From Actinomadura_C alba (GTDB lineage: Bacteria > Actinomycetota > Actinomycetes > Streptosporangiales > Streptosporangiaceae): 64,000 nt of DNA. The notes beneath the pieces were generated by a model that made no database searches, had not been told where the DNA came from, and worked only from the letters and a program-made list of their open reading frames with translations. Numbering within the stretch: the stretch's first letter is position 1; each line of letters opens with the position of its first letter. Position numbers and translations under genes: made by a program. This document shows, in pieces, positions 33,346 to 44,341 of the stretch. The stretch is from NCBI RefSeq assembly GCF_039530285.1, contig NZ_BAAAOK010000027.1:62001-126000 (forward strand), in the 5' to 3' direction.

Positions 33346-33667
33346 GGCGCGACCGGCCTCATGTGCGGGTCGTCCGGCGCGCGTTAGCGTCACGCCATGA
33401 CCGTAGAGGCGTCAAGGGCACCGACGAGTTCGTACATGCCCTCCGCGGCCTCGCGACAGTCGTCATTCATTAGCCAGTGGCGTGTCACGCAACGTCGGTC
33501 GGGTAATTGATCTCGGCAATTTGCCGGATAGGTGATGTGTTTGTTCGGTGGCGGGTCCATGGCGTTCAGAGGTTTTGGAATAGGCATTGAATCTCGAACA
33601 CCTGTGCGATAAGTTTATTGCATAAGCCTCGCGGCGAGCCGCGTCCCTCCCAGTCTTGGAGACCCTT
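33346..33667. other. Intergenic region with reduced GC before the HNH gene
   Basis: The 320-bp stretch is noticeably richer in A and T than its surroundings (about 33500-33640), consistent with a promoter and with imported DNA. I see no convincing gene. A minus-strand frame at 33390-33470 gives a short protein-like tail, NDDCREAAEGMYELVGAL, which may be a relic. Confidence 0.4.
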
Positions 33668-35641
33668 GTGTCTGGTCCATGTGCTGCGTCTTCGCCGTCG
33701 TGTGCGGTGGAGGCGTTGGCGATGGTCGAGGCGGCGTGGGATTTCCTGAACAGTGATGATCTGCCGACTTTGCCGGTATTGACGCAGGCGGAGTTATTAC
33801 ATGCGTGGTCGCGGTTGCAGGCCAAGGAAAGTGCCGCGTACGCGAGCTTGATCGGCGCGTTCCATTCCGCCAATGGCCCCGCTGCGGATGGGCAGCGTTC
33901 GGTGGGGGCGTGGCTGGCGAGGTTCACTCGCTGTACCCCGGCCGCGGGCAAGCGGTTGGTGGGGTGGTCGTTGCGGCAGCTGCGTCACGCGCACGTCCAC
34001 CAGTCTCTCGCCGATGGGCAGGTGACGGAGTCCGTCGGTCAGTTGATCACCGACCTGGTGAAGGAATTCGAACCGGCCGACCGCGACACGATCGAGGAGA
34101 TCTTGACCGAGGCCGCCAGCTCGGGCGCCGAACTCGATGATCTGGTTGAGATCCACAACGCCGCTCTCCGCCGGCTCCGTCCGAATGGCCTGGAGGATGA
34201 GGAGGCCCGGCGGGATGCCGAACGTAACCTGACGCTGTCGAAGACCTTGGGTGGGGTGGGCCGACTCAATGGGGATCTGACCGCCGAGGGAACGGCGTTG
34301 ACCGAGACGGTGATCGAGGCGCTCGCGGTCAAGCAAGGCCCGGAAGACACCCGCACCAAGACCCAGCGTCGCCACGATGCCCTGGTCGAGGCCATGCGCC
34401 GCTTGGCCGCCTCCAATCTGCTCCCGGAACGGGGTGGGTCCAAGCCCCAAGTGAAGGTCGGCATGGACCTGGCCACTCTGCGGAACCTGCCCGGTTCCCG
34501 CCAGGCCGAGCAGGAATGGGTTGAGCGCACCGCCGCCAACCTGGCCCGCCGCCGCTTTCACGGCGACACCACCAACGACCTGCTTATAGACGACGACCCG
34601 GCACCCGGGCCGCCGTCCGGGCCGCCGACCGAGTCTCTGCCCAAGACGGCGTCCGGAGACGATACGCGGACCGGCGACGAAGCCGACCCCTACGCCAACG
34701 AACTCGACGGTGGACCGATCGAAGCTTCTGACGCCGACGTTCCGGTGCGTCCGGGAGGGCGGGTCCAGCGTTCGGTGCAGCCTGAGTTGCCGGGGCTGGG
34801 TGCTGGCGCGGTGCTGGAAGGCATCGGAGCCATCAGCGACACCCTGGCCGCCGCAATCGCCTGCGACTCGACCCTCACTCCAACCGTGATTGCCAACATC
34901 GATTACGACGCCCTCAACGCCATGACAGACGAATGGCTGAACCACCACCTAACGCAGTCCACGACGGGTGCCACGTGCAGCGCCTGCGCCGGTCACACCG
35001 CTGAGCAGAACACCCGTTCGCACGAGCCTGACCCTCCCGATAAGGGACACGCGCATGACTGCCAGCCTGTGAGCGGTCCAGTTCGCGACAGCGACTGCGG
35101 CTCTACTTGCGGCCCTGGCCCTGGCCCCGACCGTGGCTGCGGGTGCGATGGCAGTAGCTTTGAGCATGCACGGCGACCCCTGGATGCGGACAGCTATGCC
35201 TGTTTGCAGGCCGGGATGCTTCGCTGGGCCGTCGCCGTTCTTTCCGGGCCGGGCGGGCTCGCCTCCTACCTCCGCACCCGACTCCTCGACCGCCCGCTCG
35301 CCGGCCCGAGCATTGTGCTCGACGCCGGAAAAGACGACAAGACCGTCCCCGCCGCACTGGAAAGGCTCGTACGGCGCAGGGACCAAGGGTGCCGCTTCCC
35401 CGGGTGCCACCACACGGCACCACTGTCACAGGTCCACCACATCATCCCCAGGTCGAAGGATGGGCCGACCGAGCTGTGGAACCTGCTGACCCTGTGCAGC
35501 TTTCACCACCTCATCGCCGTGCACAGCTGGGGCTGGGACATACAGCTCAACCCCGACGGCACCACCACCGCCACAGCACCCGACGGACGCGTACTGCACG
35601 AACACCACCCACCCGGAACACCACCCCTGTGGGCCGCCTGA
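33668..35641 (+). CDS. DUF222 / HNH endonuclease domain protein (13E12-repeat type)
   Basis: The 657-residue product has an N-terminal DUF222 domain (about 30-300, AYASLIGAFHSANGP, AWLARFTRCTPAAGKRLV) and a variable Pro/Asp-rich middle (about 300-480). A C-terminal HNH domain (about 590-640) shows CRFPGCHHTAPLSQVHHIIP and LWNLLTLCSFHH. This matches the actinobacterial 13E12-repeat family, which is abundant and often mobile; its DNA target is unknown. GTG 33668 with GGAG 6 nt upstream is preferred to the TTG at 33656. Upstream DNA is AT-richer and the gene uses more mixed codons than neighbours, suggesting transfer. Confidence 0.88.
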   Translation: MSGPCAASSPSCAVEALAMVEAAWDFLNSDDLPTLPVLTQAELLHAWSRLQAKESAAYASLIGAFHSANGPAADGQRSVGAWLARFTRCTPAAGKRLVGWSLRQLRHAHVHQSLADGQVTESVGQLITDLVKEFEPADRDTIEEILTEAASSGAELDDLVEIHNAALRRLRPNGLEDEEARRDAERNLTLSKTLGGVGRLNGDLTAEGTALTETVIEALAVKQGPEDTRTKTQRRHDALVEAMRRLAASNLLPERGGSKPQVKVGMDLATLRNLPGSRQAEQEWVERTAANLARRRFHGDTTNDLLIDDDPAPGPPSGPPTESLPKTASGDDTRTGDEADPYANELDGGPIEASDADVPVRPGGRVQRSVQPELPGLGAGAVLEGIGAISDTLAAAIACDSTLTPTVIANIDYDALNAMTDEWLNHHLTQSTTGATCSACAGHTAEQNTRSHEPDPPDKGHAHDCQPVSGPVRDSDCGSTCGPGPGPDRGCGCDGSSFEHARRPLDADSYACLQAGMLRWAVAVLSGPGGLASYLRTRLLDRPLAGPSIVLDAGKDDKTVPAALERLVRRRDQGCRFPGCHHTAPLSQVHHIIPRSKDGPTELWNLLTLCSFHHLIAVHSWGWDIQLNPDGTTTATAPDGRVLHEHHPPGTPPLWAA

Positions 35642-35803
35642 GACAACGAGGCGCCGCCCGACCCTCACGATCGACCGGCTGTCGAGGAGGGGCGACAGCG
35701 TCGTGGCGGCCGGGCCGACTCCCAGCCGAGCCGGCGTGGTCACCGGGCGCGGCGGTGGAAAACCGGTCGCGCTTCCCAGGCCGCTCGCCCTAGCGTCTGC
35801 CCG

Positions 35804-36370
35804 ATGGTGAGCCCATCACGGCCGGGGGAGTTCGCCGAACCCGAGCCCCTCCCGCCGCCCGCGAACCGGCGCCGATACCGCTATGTCGGCCCGGCCGATC
35901 TGCTCGACCTGCCGGGGGCGGCGGACCTGATCACCGTCATCGGCTCGCGGGCCGACCTCGACCGGGGGCTCCGGGCCCTCGGCCGCGTCCAGGACCTCGA
36001 CGAGCCGTTCACCTTCGTCGTCGGCCTCGATGGGCTGTTGCGGCTGGCGCCGAGGCGCAGCGAGCACGTCGCGTGCGCCGGCGGCCGGGACGTGCTGGCC
36101 GCGGGTGAGATCCGGTTCGCCGGTACGGCCGGTGAGGGGACGGTGGCCGAGGTCAGCAACCAGTCGACGGGCTACTGTCCCGACCCGGACTCCTGGCCGG
36201 CGGTGGCGACCGCACTCGAAAGGGCCGGCCTGCACCACCCGGGCGACTTCACCGACAAGCTGCTGTTCCGTCGTTGCCCGGGCTGTGACGAACGGAATGT
36301 GGTCAAGGACGGCTACTTCTACTGCGCGCTCTGCGGTGTCGAGCTCCCGGCGCACTGGAATTTCGCCTGA
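35804..36370 (+). CDS. Protein of unknown function with C-terminal zinc ribbon
   Basis: The 188-residue protein starts with a Pro-rich segment, then an alpha/beta region (YVGPADLLDLPGAADLITVI, PFTFVVGLDGLLRLAPRRSE) and the segment EVSNQSTGYCPDPDSWPAVA. It ends with a zinc ribbon: CPGC and CALC pairs spaced about 16 residues, then GVELPAHWNF. The ribbon suggests nucleic-acid or protein binding. I recall similar actinobacterial proteins without assigned function. It has good codon bias and ends five bases before the convergent clpB stop. ATG 35804 or GTG 35807 may be the start. Confidence 0.65.
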   Translation: MVSPSRPGEFAEPEPLPPPANRRRYRYVGPADLLDLPGAADLITVIGSRADLDRGLRALGRVQDLDEPFTFVVGLDGLLRLAPRRSEHVACAGGRDVLAAGEIRFAGTAGEGTVAEVSNQSTGYCPDPDSWPAVATALERAGLHHPGDFTDKLLFRRCPGCDERNVVKDGYFYCALCGVELPAHWNFA

Positions 36371-36375
36371 GGTCG

Positions 36376-39015
36376 CTACTCCTTGTCGAAGGACACCGTC
36401 TCGGGTTGGGCCGCCTTCACCGTGAGCGTGTCGGCGGCCTCGTCGACGTCGACCACCACCTCGTCGCCGTTGCGCACCTTTCCCGCGAGCAGTTCGCGGG
36501 CCAGTTGGTCGCCGATCCGCGTCTCGATGAGGCGGCGCAGCTCCCGCGCTCCGTACAGCGGGTTGTAGCCGGACAGCGCCAGCCACTCGCGGGCGGCGGG
36601 GGTGACGGTCAGCGTGAGCCGCCGGTCCGCGAGCCGCTTGGCCAGCCGTGCCGCTTGCAGGTCGACGATCTGGCTCAGCTCCTCGGTCTCGAGCGGGTCG
36701 AAGATGATGGTGGCGTCGAGCCGGTTGATGAACTCCGGCTTGAAGCTCGCCCGCACCGCCTGCATGACCGCCTCGCGCTTGGCGTCGCCCTCCATGTTGG
36801 GGTCGATCAGGAACTGCGACCCCAGGTTCGAGGTCATGATCAGGATGGTGTTCCGGAAGTCGACCGTACGGCCCTGGCCGTCGGTCAGCCGGCCGTCGTC
36901 GAGCACCTGCAGCAGGATGTCGAAGACCTCGGCATGGGCCTTCTCCACCTCGTCGAGGAGCACGACGCCGTACGGGCGGCGGCGGACCGCCTCGGTGAGC
37001 TGGCCGCCCTCCTCATAGCCGATGTAGCCGGGGGGAGCACCGACCAGCCGGGCCACGTTGTGCTTCTCCCCGTACTCGCTCATGTCGATGCGGGTGATGG
37101 CACGCTCGTCATCGAACAGGAAGTCGGCGAGGGCCTTGGCCAGCTCGGTCTTGCCGACCCCGGTCGGGCCGAGGAACAGGAACGAGCCGGTCGGCCGGTC
37201 CGGGTCGGAGACGCCCGCGCGAGCCCTCCGCACCGCGTCCGACACGGCCTGCACGGCGGCCGCCTGACCGATCAGCCGGCGGCCGAGCTCCTCCTCCATG
37301 CGCAGTAGCTTCGCGGTCTCGCCCTCCAGCAGCCGGCCGGCCGGGATCCCGGTCCACGAGGCGACCACCTCGGCGACGTCGTCGGCGCCGACCTCCTGCT
37401 TGACCATCGCGTCGGCCTTCAGCTCGTCGGCCTTCTGCGCGGCCTCCTCGATCTCGCCCTTCAGCTGCTCGATGTCCTCGTAGCGGAGCTTGGACGCCTG
37501 CACCCGGTACTGCTCTTCGCCGGTGCGCTCGAACTCCCGGATCGCCTGCTTCTCCCGCACCTCCAGGTCGTCGAGCTGCTTCTTCAGCTCACCGACCCGG
37601 TTGAGGCCGGCCTTCTCCTGGTCCCAGCGGGCGGCCAGGGCGTTGAGCCGCTCCTGCTTGTCGGCGAGCTCGGTCTTCAGCCGCTCCAGCCGCTGTTTGG
37701 AGGCGTCGTCGGACTCCTTGGTGAGCGCGAGCTCCTCCATCTTCAGCCGGTCGACCGTACGCTGCAGCTCGTCGATCTCCACCGGCCGGGAGTCGATCTC
37801 CATGCGCAGCCGGGACGCCGCCTCGTCGACCAGGTCGATGGCCTTGTCCGGCAGGAAGCGCGCGGTGATGTAGCGGTCGGACAGCGTCGCGGCGGCGACC
37901 AGGGCGGCGTCGGAGATCTGCACCTGGTGGTGCGCCTCGTACCGGCCCTTCAGCCCACGCAGGATCGCGATCGTGTCCTCGGCCGACGGCTCGCCGACGA
38001 AGACCTGCTGGAAGCGCCGCTCGAGGGCGGCGTCCTTCTCGATCCGCTCGCGGTACTCGTCCAGCGTGGTGGCGCCGATCATGCGGAGCTCGCCGCGGGC
38101 CAGCATGGGCTTGAGCATGTTGCCCGCGTCGAGCGAGGAGTCGCCCGCCGAGCCCGCGCCGACGACGGTGTGCAGCTCGTCGATGAACGTGACGATCCGC
38201 CCGTCGCTCTCCTTGATCTCGCCCAGTACGGCCTTGAGCCGTTCCTCGAACTCGCCGCGGAACTTGGCACCGGCCACCATGGCGGCGAGGTCGAGGGCCA
38301 CCAGGCGCTTGTCGCGGAGCGACTCCGGCACGTCTCCGGCGATGATCCGCTGGGCCAGCCCTTCGACCACCGCCGTCTTGCCCACGCCGGGCTCGCCGAT
38401 GAGCACGGGGTTGTTCTTCGTCCGGCGGCTGAGGACCTGGATCACCCGGCGGATCTCGGTGTCGCGGCCGATGACCGGGTCGAGCTTGCCGGCGCGGGCG
38501 CGCTCGGTGAGGTCGAGTCCGTACTTCTCCAGCGCCTGGTAGGTCGCCTCGGGGTTCTCGGTGGTCACCTTGGCGTGGCCGCGTACCTTCTCGAACGCGT
38601 CCAGCAGGGCCTTTGGCGTGGCTCCGGCGGCCTGCAGCAGCGAGCCGGCCGCGTCGCGGTCGTTGTCGGCCAGCGCGACCAGCAGGTGTTCGGTGGAGAC
38701 GTACTCGTCCTCGAGTTGCTTGGCGCGGTTCGCGGCGGTGTTGATGGCGACCAGCCACGGGCGGGAGTACTGCGGCGCGCCCACCGTCGACCCGGCGGCC
38801 TTGGGCAGGCCGGCGAGCCGTTCCTCGGCCTGGGTGCGCAGCGTCCGCCAGTCGGCGCCGACCGCCTCGAGCAGGGGCCCGGCGATGCCGTCGCTCTGAC
38901 CCAGCAGCGCCACCAGCAGATGGACCGGCTCGACGTGCGGGTTGCCCTCGGTGGCCGCCCTGCGGACGGCGGCCGACACCGCCTCTTGGCTTCTCTGCGT
39001 CAGCTTGTAGTCCAC
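36376..39015 (-). CDS. clpB: ATP-dependent disaggregase ClpB
   Basis: The 879-residue product is full-length ClpB: N-terminal Clp-N repeats (1-150), AAA+ module 1 with Walker A GEPGVGKTA (about 200), the long coiled-coil M domain (about 400-530), and AAA+ module 2 with GPTGVGKTE (about 610) and a sensor region. ClpB threads aggregated proteins together with DnaK. The GTG start follows GGAGGAG. It is the last gene of the dnaK-grpE-dnaJ-hspR-clpB block; a 111-bp gap after hspR holds no HAIR element, so it is probably read through from the dnaK promoter. Confidence 0.95.
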   Translation of the reverse strand: MDYKLTQRSQEAVSAAVRRAATEGNPHVEPVHLLVALLGQSDGIAGPLLEAVGADWRTLRTQAEERLAGLPKAAGSTVGAPQYSRPWLVAINTAANRAKQLEDEYVSTEHLLVALADNDRDAAGSLLQAAGATPKALLDAFEKVRGHAKVTTENPEATYQALEKYGLDLTERARAGKLDPVIGRDTEIRRVIQVLSRRTKNNPVLIGEPGVGKTAVVEGLAQRIIAGDVPESLRDKRLVALDLAAMVAGAKFRGEFEERLKAVLGEIKESDGRIVTFIDELHTVVGAGSAGDSSLDAGNMLKPMLARGELRMIGATTLDEYRERIEKDAALERRFQQVFVGEPSAEDTIAILRGLKGRYEAHHQVQISDAALVAAATLSDRYITARFLPDKAIDLVDEAASRLRMEIDSRPVEIDELQRTVDRLKMEELALTKESDDASKQRLERLKTELADKQERLNALAARWDQEKAGLNRVGELKKQLDDLEVREKQAIREFERTGEEQYRVQASKLRYEDIEQLKGEIEEAAQKADELKADAMVKQEVGADDVAEVVASWTGIPAGRLLEGETAKLLRMEEELGRRLIGQAAAVQAVSDAVRRARAGVSDPDRPTGSFLFLGPTGVGKTELAKALADFLFDDERAITRIDMSEYGEKHNVARLVGAPPGYIGYEEGGQLTEAVRRRPYGVVLLDEVEKAHAEVFDILLQVLDDGRLTDGQGRTVDFRNTILIMTSNLGSQFLIDPNMEGDAKREAVMQAVRASFKPEFINRLDATIIFDPLETEELSQIVDLQAARLAKRLADRRLTLTVTPAAREWLALSGYNPLYGARELRRLIETRIGDQLARELLAGKVRNGDEVVVDVDEAADTLTVKAAQPETVSFDKE

Positions 39016-39126
39016 GCGTATCTCCTCCGGTCCCCACCCGCCGAACCCCCGGCATCTCCCGCGTGACCGGGCCGGCTGCTCAGCGCACGGCGTGCGCGGC
39101 CTCGGTCCCGGCCTCCGAGCGTGGGA

Positions 39127-39567
39127 TCAAGTGTTGTCGTTATGTTGCCGCCACAGCACGACGCTGGTCGTCTGGCGGATCGGTACGAGGTCCTGCCTGC
39201 CCGGGTCGGGCTCGTGCCGCAGCTTGGCCAGCCGCGCCGCCACCGCGCGGGTCGACTCCAGCTCGTTGCCGAGGTGGCCGAGCAGCCCACGGAGCCGTAC
39301 GACCTCGTCGCTCAGCCGCGCGGCCTCACGCTGAAGCTCGAGGATGTGCTTGATCCCGGCGAGGTTGATGCCCTCCTCCTGGGACAGCCGCTGGATCTCG
39401 CGCAGCATCTCGATGTCGCGCATCGAGTAGCGCCGGCCGCGGCCCGCCGTACGACCTGGTGAGACGAGCCCCATGCGGTCGTAGGTCCGCAGCGTCTGTG
39501 GATGCAGGCCGGACAACTGCGCCGCGACCGAGATGACGTAGACGGGAGCGTCGTCTGCGAAGGTCAT
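39127..39567 (-). CDS. hspR: Heat-shock repressor HspR (MerR family)
   Basis: The 146-residue protein has a MerR-type helix-turn-helix (about 10-75: YVISVAAQLSGLHPQTLRTYDRMGLVSPGR, then RRYSMRDIEMLREIQRLSQ) followed by a coiled coil (about 85-120). HspR represses the dnaK operon and clpB by binding HAIR sites, with DnaK as co-repressor. The ATG at 39567 is chosen because GGGAGGG lies 9 nt upstream; the GTG at 39576 would be directly against it. It begins 5 bp after the dnaJ stop. The C-terminal tail ends HNDNT. Confidence 0.93.
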   Translation of the reverse strand: MTFADDAPVYVISVAAQLSGLHPQTLRTYDRMGLVSPGRTAGRGRRYSMRDIEMLREIQRLSQEEGINLAGIKHILELQREAARLSDEVVRLRGLLGHLGNELESTRAVAARLAKLRHEPDPGRQDLVPIRQTTSVVLWRQHNDNT

Positions 39568-39572
39568 GCCGT

Positions 39573-40733
39573 TCACCCCTCCCGGGCCAACTGGAGCAGC
39601 TCACTGCGGAGGTCGTCACCACTGCCCGAGGCGCGGAGCCGTTCGAGCGTCTCGCGTGTGGTGTCGTCGAGCTTCTGCGGCACCTGCACGTCGACCGTGA
39701 CGAGCAGGTCGCCCTTGGTGCCGTCGCGGCGGGTCGCGCCGCGCCCGCGCACCCGGAACGTACGGCCGTTGGGCGTGCCGGACGGGATCCGCAGGGTCAC
39801 CGGCTGGCCGCGGTGGGTCGGCGCCTTGATCTCGGCGCCCAGCGCGGCCTCAGGGAACGTGATCGGAACCGTGATGGTGAGGTTGTCGCCGCTGCGCCCG
39901 AACACCTTGTGCGGGCCCACCTTGACGATGACGTACAGGTCGCCCGCGGGCCCGCCGGCCTCGCCGGGAGCACCCTTGCCCTTGAGCCGGATCTTCTGGG
40001 AGTCCGAGACGCCGGCCGGGATGCGGGCCTGGATCGTACGGGTGCCGGTGGCCCGGCCGCTGCCGTGGCAGATCGGGCACGGATCGTCCACCACCAGCCC
40101 GCGGCCGCGGCACTCGCGGCACGGTTCGGCGAACGAGAAGTTGCCCATGTTGCGGTTCTCCTGCCCGGTGCCCTCGCACGACGGGCAGACGCGCGGCACG
40201 GTGCCGGCCTTGGCGCCGGTGCCCCGGCAGCCTGCGCACGCGGCCTCACTGGACAGCCGGAGCGGGACCGTGATGCCGTCGAGGGCCTCGCCGAACGACA
40301 GCGTCACCTCAGACTCGATGTCGGCACCGCGCCTGGCCCGCCGGCCGGTCTGCCGGGTGCCGGCACCCCGGTTGAACAGCCCGCCGAACAGGTCGCCGAT
40401 CCGTTCACCGGTGCCCGTGCCCTGGCCGGGCTGGTTGCCGAACAGGTCGCCCAGGTCGAAGCCGAAGCCGCCGCCCGGCTGCGACCGGAAGCCGCCGACG
40501 CCGAACTTGCGCGCCTCGTCGTACTCCTTGCGGCGCTTGTCGTCCGACAGGACGTCGTAGGCCTCGGAGATCTCCTTGAACCGGTCCTCGGACTCGCTGT
40601 CACCCTTGTTCGCGTCGGGGTGGTACTTCCGTGCCAGCTTGCGGTAGGACTTTTTGATCTCGTCCTGGGTGGCTGTCTTGGAGACGCCGAGGACCTTGTA
40701 GTAGTCCTTCTCCAGGAAGTCCTTGGTGCTCAC
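39573..40733 (-). CDS. dnaJ: Co-chaperone DnaJ
   Basis: The 386-residue protein has an N-terminal J domain with the HPD motif (YHPDANKG), a Gly/Phe-rich segment, and four zinc-binding CXXCXGXG repeats (CAGCRGTG, CPSCEGTG, CRECRGRG, CPICHGSG). A C-terminal substrate-binding domain follows. It stimulates DnaK ATPase and delivers substrates. The gene is third in the heat-shock operon, 72 bp after grpE and 5 bp before hspR. Confidence 0.95.
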   Translation of the reverse strand: MSTKDFLEKDYYKVLGVSKTATQDEIKKSYRKLARKYHPDANKGDSESEDRFKEISEAYDVLSDDKRRKEYDEARKFGVGGFRSQPGGGFGFDLGDLFGNQPGQGTGTGERIGDLFGGLFNRGAGTRQTGRRARRGADIESEVTLSFGEALDGITVPLRLSSEAACAGCRGTGAKAGTVPRVCPSCEGTGQENRNMGNFSFAEPCRECRGRGLVVDDPCPICHGSGRATGTRTIQARIPAGVSDSQKIRLKGKGAPGEAGGPAGDLYVIVKVGPHKVFGRSGDNLTITVPITFPEAALGAEIKAPTHRGQPVTLRIPSGTPNGRTFRVRGRGATRRDGTKGDLLVTVDVQVPQKLDDTTRETLERLRASGSGDDLRSELLQLAREG

Positions 40734-40805
40734 GGCGCCTCTCTTCTCGATTGCCGGTTCTTCGTCGTCCGGGCGATCCCGTGGGCCGGGACCGCCCGGA
40801 CGGTG

Positions 40806-41525
40806 TCACTTCTCGGTGCCCGTCGCGTCGCCGCCCGTGCTTTCGCGTGCGCCCGTGTCGTCGCCCGCGCCCGCGGCCGGAGCCGTGGCCGACACCGCGT
40901 CGGCACCCGGTGCGGCGTCCTCGCTGGGCTCGGCCACCGCGACCCGGGCGGCCCGCATGACGCGGTCACCGATCCGATAGCCGGGCTGCAGGACGTCGAC
41001 ACAGGTGGGCTCGGTCACATCGGCAGAGTACGAGTGCATGAGCGCCTCGTGAACGGTGGGGTCGAACGGCTCGCCCTTCTCCCCGAACCGCACCAGGCCG
41101 AGCTTCCCGACCGCGGTCTCGAGGGTCTCGGCGACGGACTTGAACCCGCCGGTGAGCTCCTCGTGGTCACGGGCACGACCGATGTCGTCGAGCACCGGCA
41201 GCAGTCCGGTGAGCACGTTCGCGAGCGCCTGCTCGCGTACGGCCACCCGGTCGCGCTCGACCCGCTTGCGGTAGTTGGAGTACTCCGCCTGCAGGCGCTG
41301 CAGATCGGTGGTGCGCTCCTCCAACTGGGCCTTCAGCTTGGCCACCTCGGCTCCCTCGGTGTCGGCTCCCTCGGTGGAATCGGCGACCCGGCCGGGGGCG
41401 GGGGCGGACGTCGAACCACCGGATGCCGCCGCCGCGTCCCGCACCTTGCCGGTCTTGGGGTCGATCCGTCGTTTGTCACGGATGACCGGGCCGGTGTTCT
41501 CTTGATCCGGCTGGCGCTCCGTCAC
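40806..41525 (-). CDS. grpE: Nucleotide exchange factor GrpE
   Basis: The 239-residue product has a disordered acidic N-terminus, the long dimer helix (about 60-110, LKAQLEERTTDLQRLQAEYSNYRKRVERD in sequence) and the C-terminal beta domain with FDPTVHEALMH and GYRIGDRVMRAARVAV. An Ala/Gly/Asp-rich tail of about 40 residues is typical of actinomycete GrpE. It exchanges ADP for ATP on DnaK. GTG start with GAGGAGGG upstream; 91 bp after dnaK. Confidence 0.95.
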   Translation of the reverse strand: MTERQPDQENTGPVIRDKRRIDPKTGKVRDAAAASGGSTSAPAPGRVADSTEGADTEGAEVAKLKAQLEERTTDLQRLQAEYSNYRKRVERDRVAVREQALANVLTGLLPVLDDIGRARDHEELTGGFKSVAETLETAVGKLGLVRFGEKGEPFDPTVHEALMHSYSADVTEPTCVDVLQPGYRIGDRVMRAARVAVAEPSEDAAPGADAVSATAPAAGAGDDTGARESTGGDATGTEK

Positions 41526-41616
41526 AGTCCCTCCTCACCCAGAGACTCGGGGAGGCGGGCCGCGGCATGCCGTCGCGGACGGCTCACCCCGGTCCTCACC
41601 TCGCTCGTCGGTTCGG

Positions 41617-43482
<1,866 letters not shown>

Positions 43483-43671
43483 TAGCTCGTCCTCCGTCGA
43501 TGTATTGCCCGGCCGCGAGAAGGCGGCCGCTGTGCCTTGTCAGTCCTGTCAGTCCTGATGCCTCCGGCGCGACTGCCCGCGGGGGCCGGTGGCGGCCTCA
43601 TCCTCGGGGAGATCTCCTCGCCCTCGGTTCCGGCGCCGCCCGTCCGCCGGCGGATTCAGTCGTGCAGTCGA

Positions 43672-43726
43672 ATGATTGCCTCGACGCTCGACTGTTGTCA
43701 AATGACTTGAGTCGCCCTGACGCAAC
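43672..43726 (-). promoter_or_regulatory. dnaK operon promoter with degenerate HAIR operator
   Basis: On the plus strand, CTTGAGT-N7-ACGCAAC (43706-43726) matches the HspR HAIR consensus CTTGAGT-N7-ACTCAAG perfectly in one half and 5 of 7 in the other. On the minus strand a consensus -35 TTGACA (43701-43696) follows, then AATCAT 18 bp on as a -10. HspR bound here would abut the -35 box. The remaining leader (43483-43670) holds a GGCCGC/GCGGCC hairpin and a 10-bp direct repeat but no gene. Confidence 0.7.
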
Positions 43727-43867
43727 TTTGCTGACGCCCGCTAGAACGTGCGGGATCCCCGCCGTGTTCCCGGATCCAGAAGGCGTTGTCCGTTCGGGGC
43801 CAGGCCACAGACCGCTTCGCCGGCGGCTACGTCGAGAAGGTCGGCTGAGCCGAGATCACTCAACTGC

Positions 43868-44341
43868 TCAGACGACGGAACGCCGGCTCCGAGACCGCCT
43901 GGCGAGCGAACCGGCCAACCCCGCGAGCCCGAGCACGGCGAGAACGAACGTCCCCATGGAGTTGGCGATAGTCGAACCCCACTCGGGCGGGCCTCCCCGC
44001 GCCTGGACGAAAGGGCCGACGTTCAGCACGCGGACCCGTTGTCCCGCCTCGATCGAGTCCTCGTCCCCGCCACGCAGTTCGATCTCCCGGTCATCGATCC
44101 GGCCCTCACCGTCCGCCGTGAAGGTGCCGTACCAGGAGCAGCTCTTGGAGCAGCGCCGATTCTCGGCGACGAATGTGCCCGGTCGTCCCTCGCCGGCGGC
44201 GGCACGGCGGGTGGCGGTGCCCTGCGTGATCGCGCCCGTCAGGCAGTACCCCGACCCGGCGAGCAGCACGACGGTCAGGATCCAGCTCATCGCCGATGAG
44301 ACCCGAGGTCGGTGAGTCCGTATGGGCTCAGGCCCGGACAT
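43868..44341 (-). CDS. Two-helix membrane protein of unknown function
   Basis: The 157-residue product has a membrane helix at about 18-35 (MSWILTVVLLAGSGYCLTGA), an extracytoplasmic domain with CSKSCSWYGTF and DREIELRGGDEDSIEAGQRV (short beta-strand pattern), and a second helix near 125-145 before a basic tail. ATG 44341 overlaps the previous stop as TGATG, so it is translationally coupled to the gene at 44341-44820. I do not recognise the family. Confidence 0.65.
   Translation of the reverse strand: MSGPEPIRTHRPRVSSAMSWILTVVLLAGSGYCLTGAITQGTATRRAAAGEGRPGTFVAENRRCSKSCSWYGTFTADGEGRIDDREIELRGGDEDSIEAGQRVRVLNVGPFVQARGGPPEWGSTIANSMGTFVLAVLGLAGLAGSLARRSRSRRSVV

Noticed and set aside
33390..33587. 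Minus-strand 65-codon ORF upstream of the HNH gene
   Set aside because: Only its last 25 or so codons have normal bias and there is no start signal; noted as a possible relic in the region entry but not called a gene.
33346..35641. AT-richer HNH/DUF222 region considered as an insertion sequence or intein-type element
   Set aside because: No terminal inverted repeats, target-site duplication or transposase are visible; DUF222/HNH proteins commonly stand alone.
43486..43867. Possible CIRCE element at the dnaK leader
   Set aside because: No TTAGCACTC/GAGTGCTAA repeat is present; the site matches HAIR (HspR), not CIRCE (HrcA).
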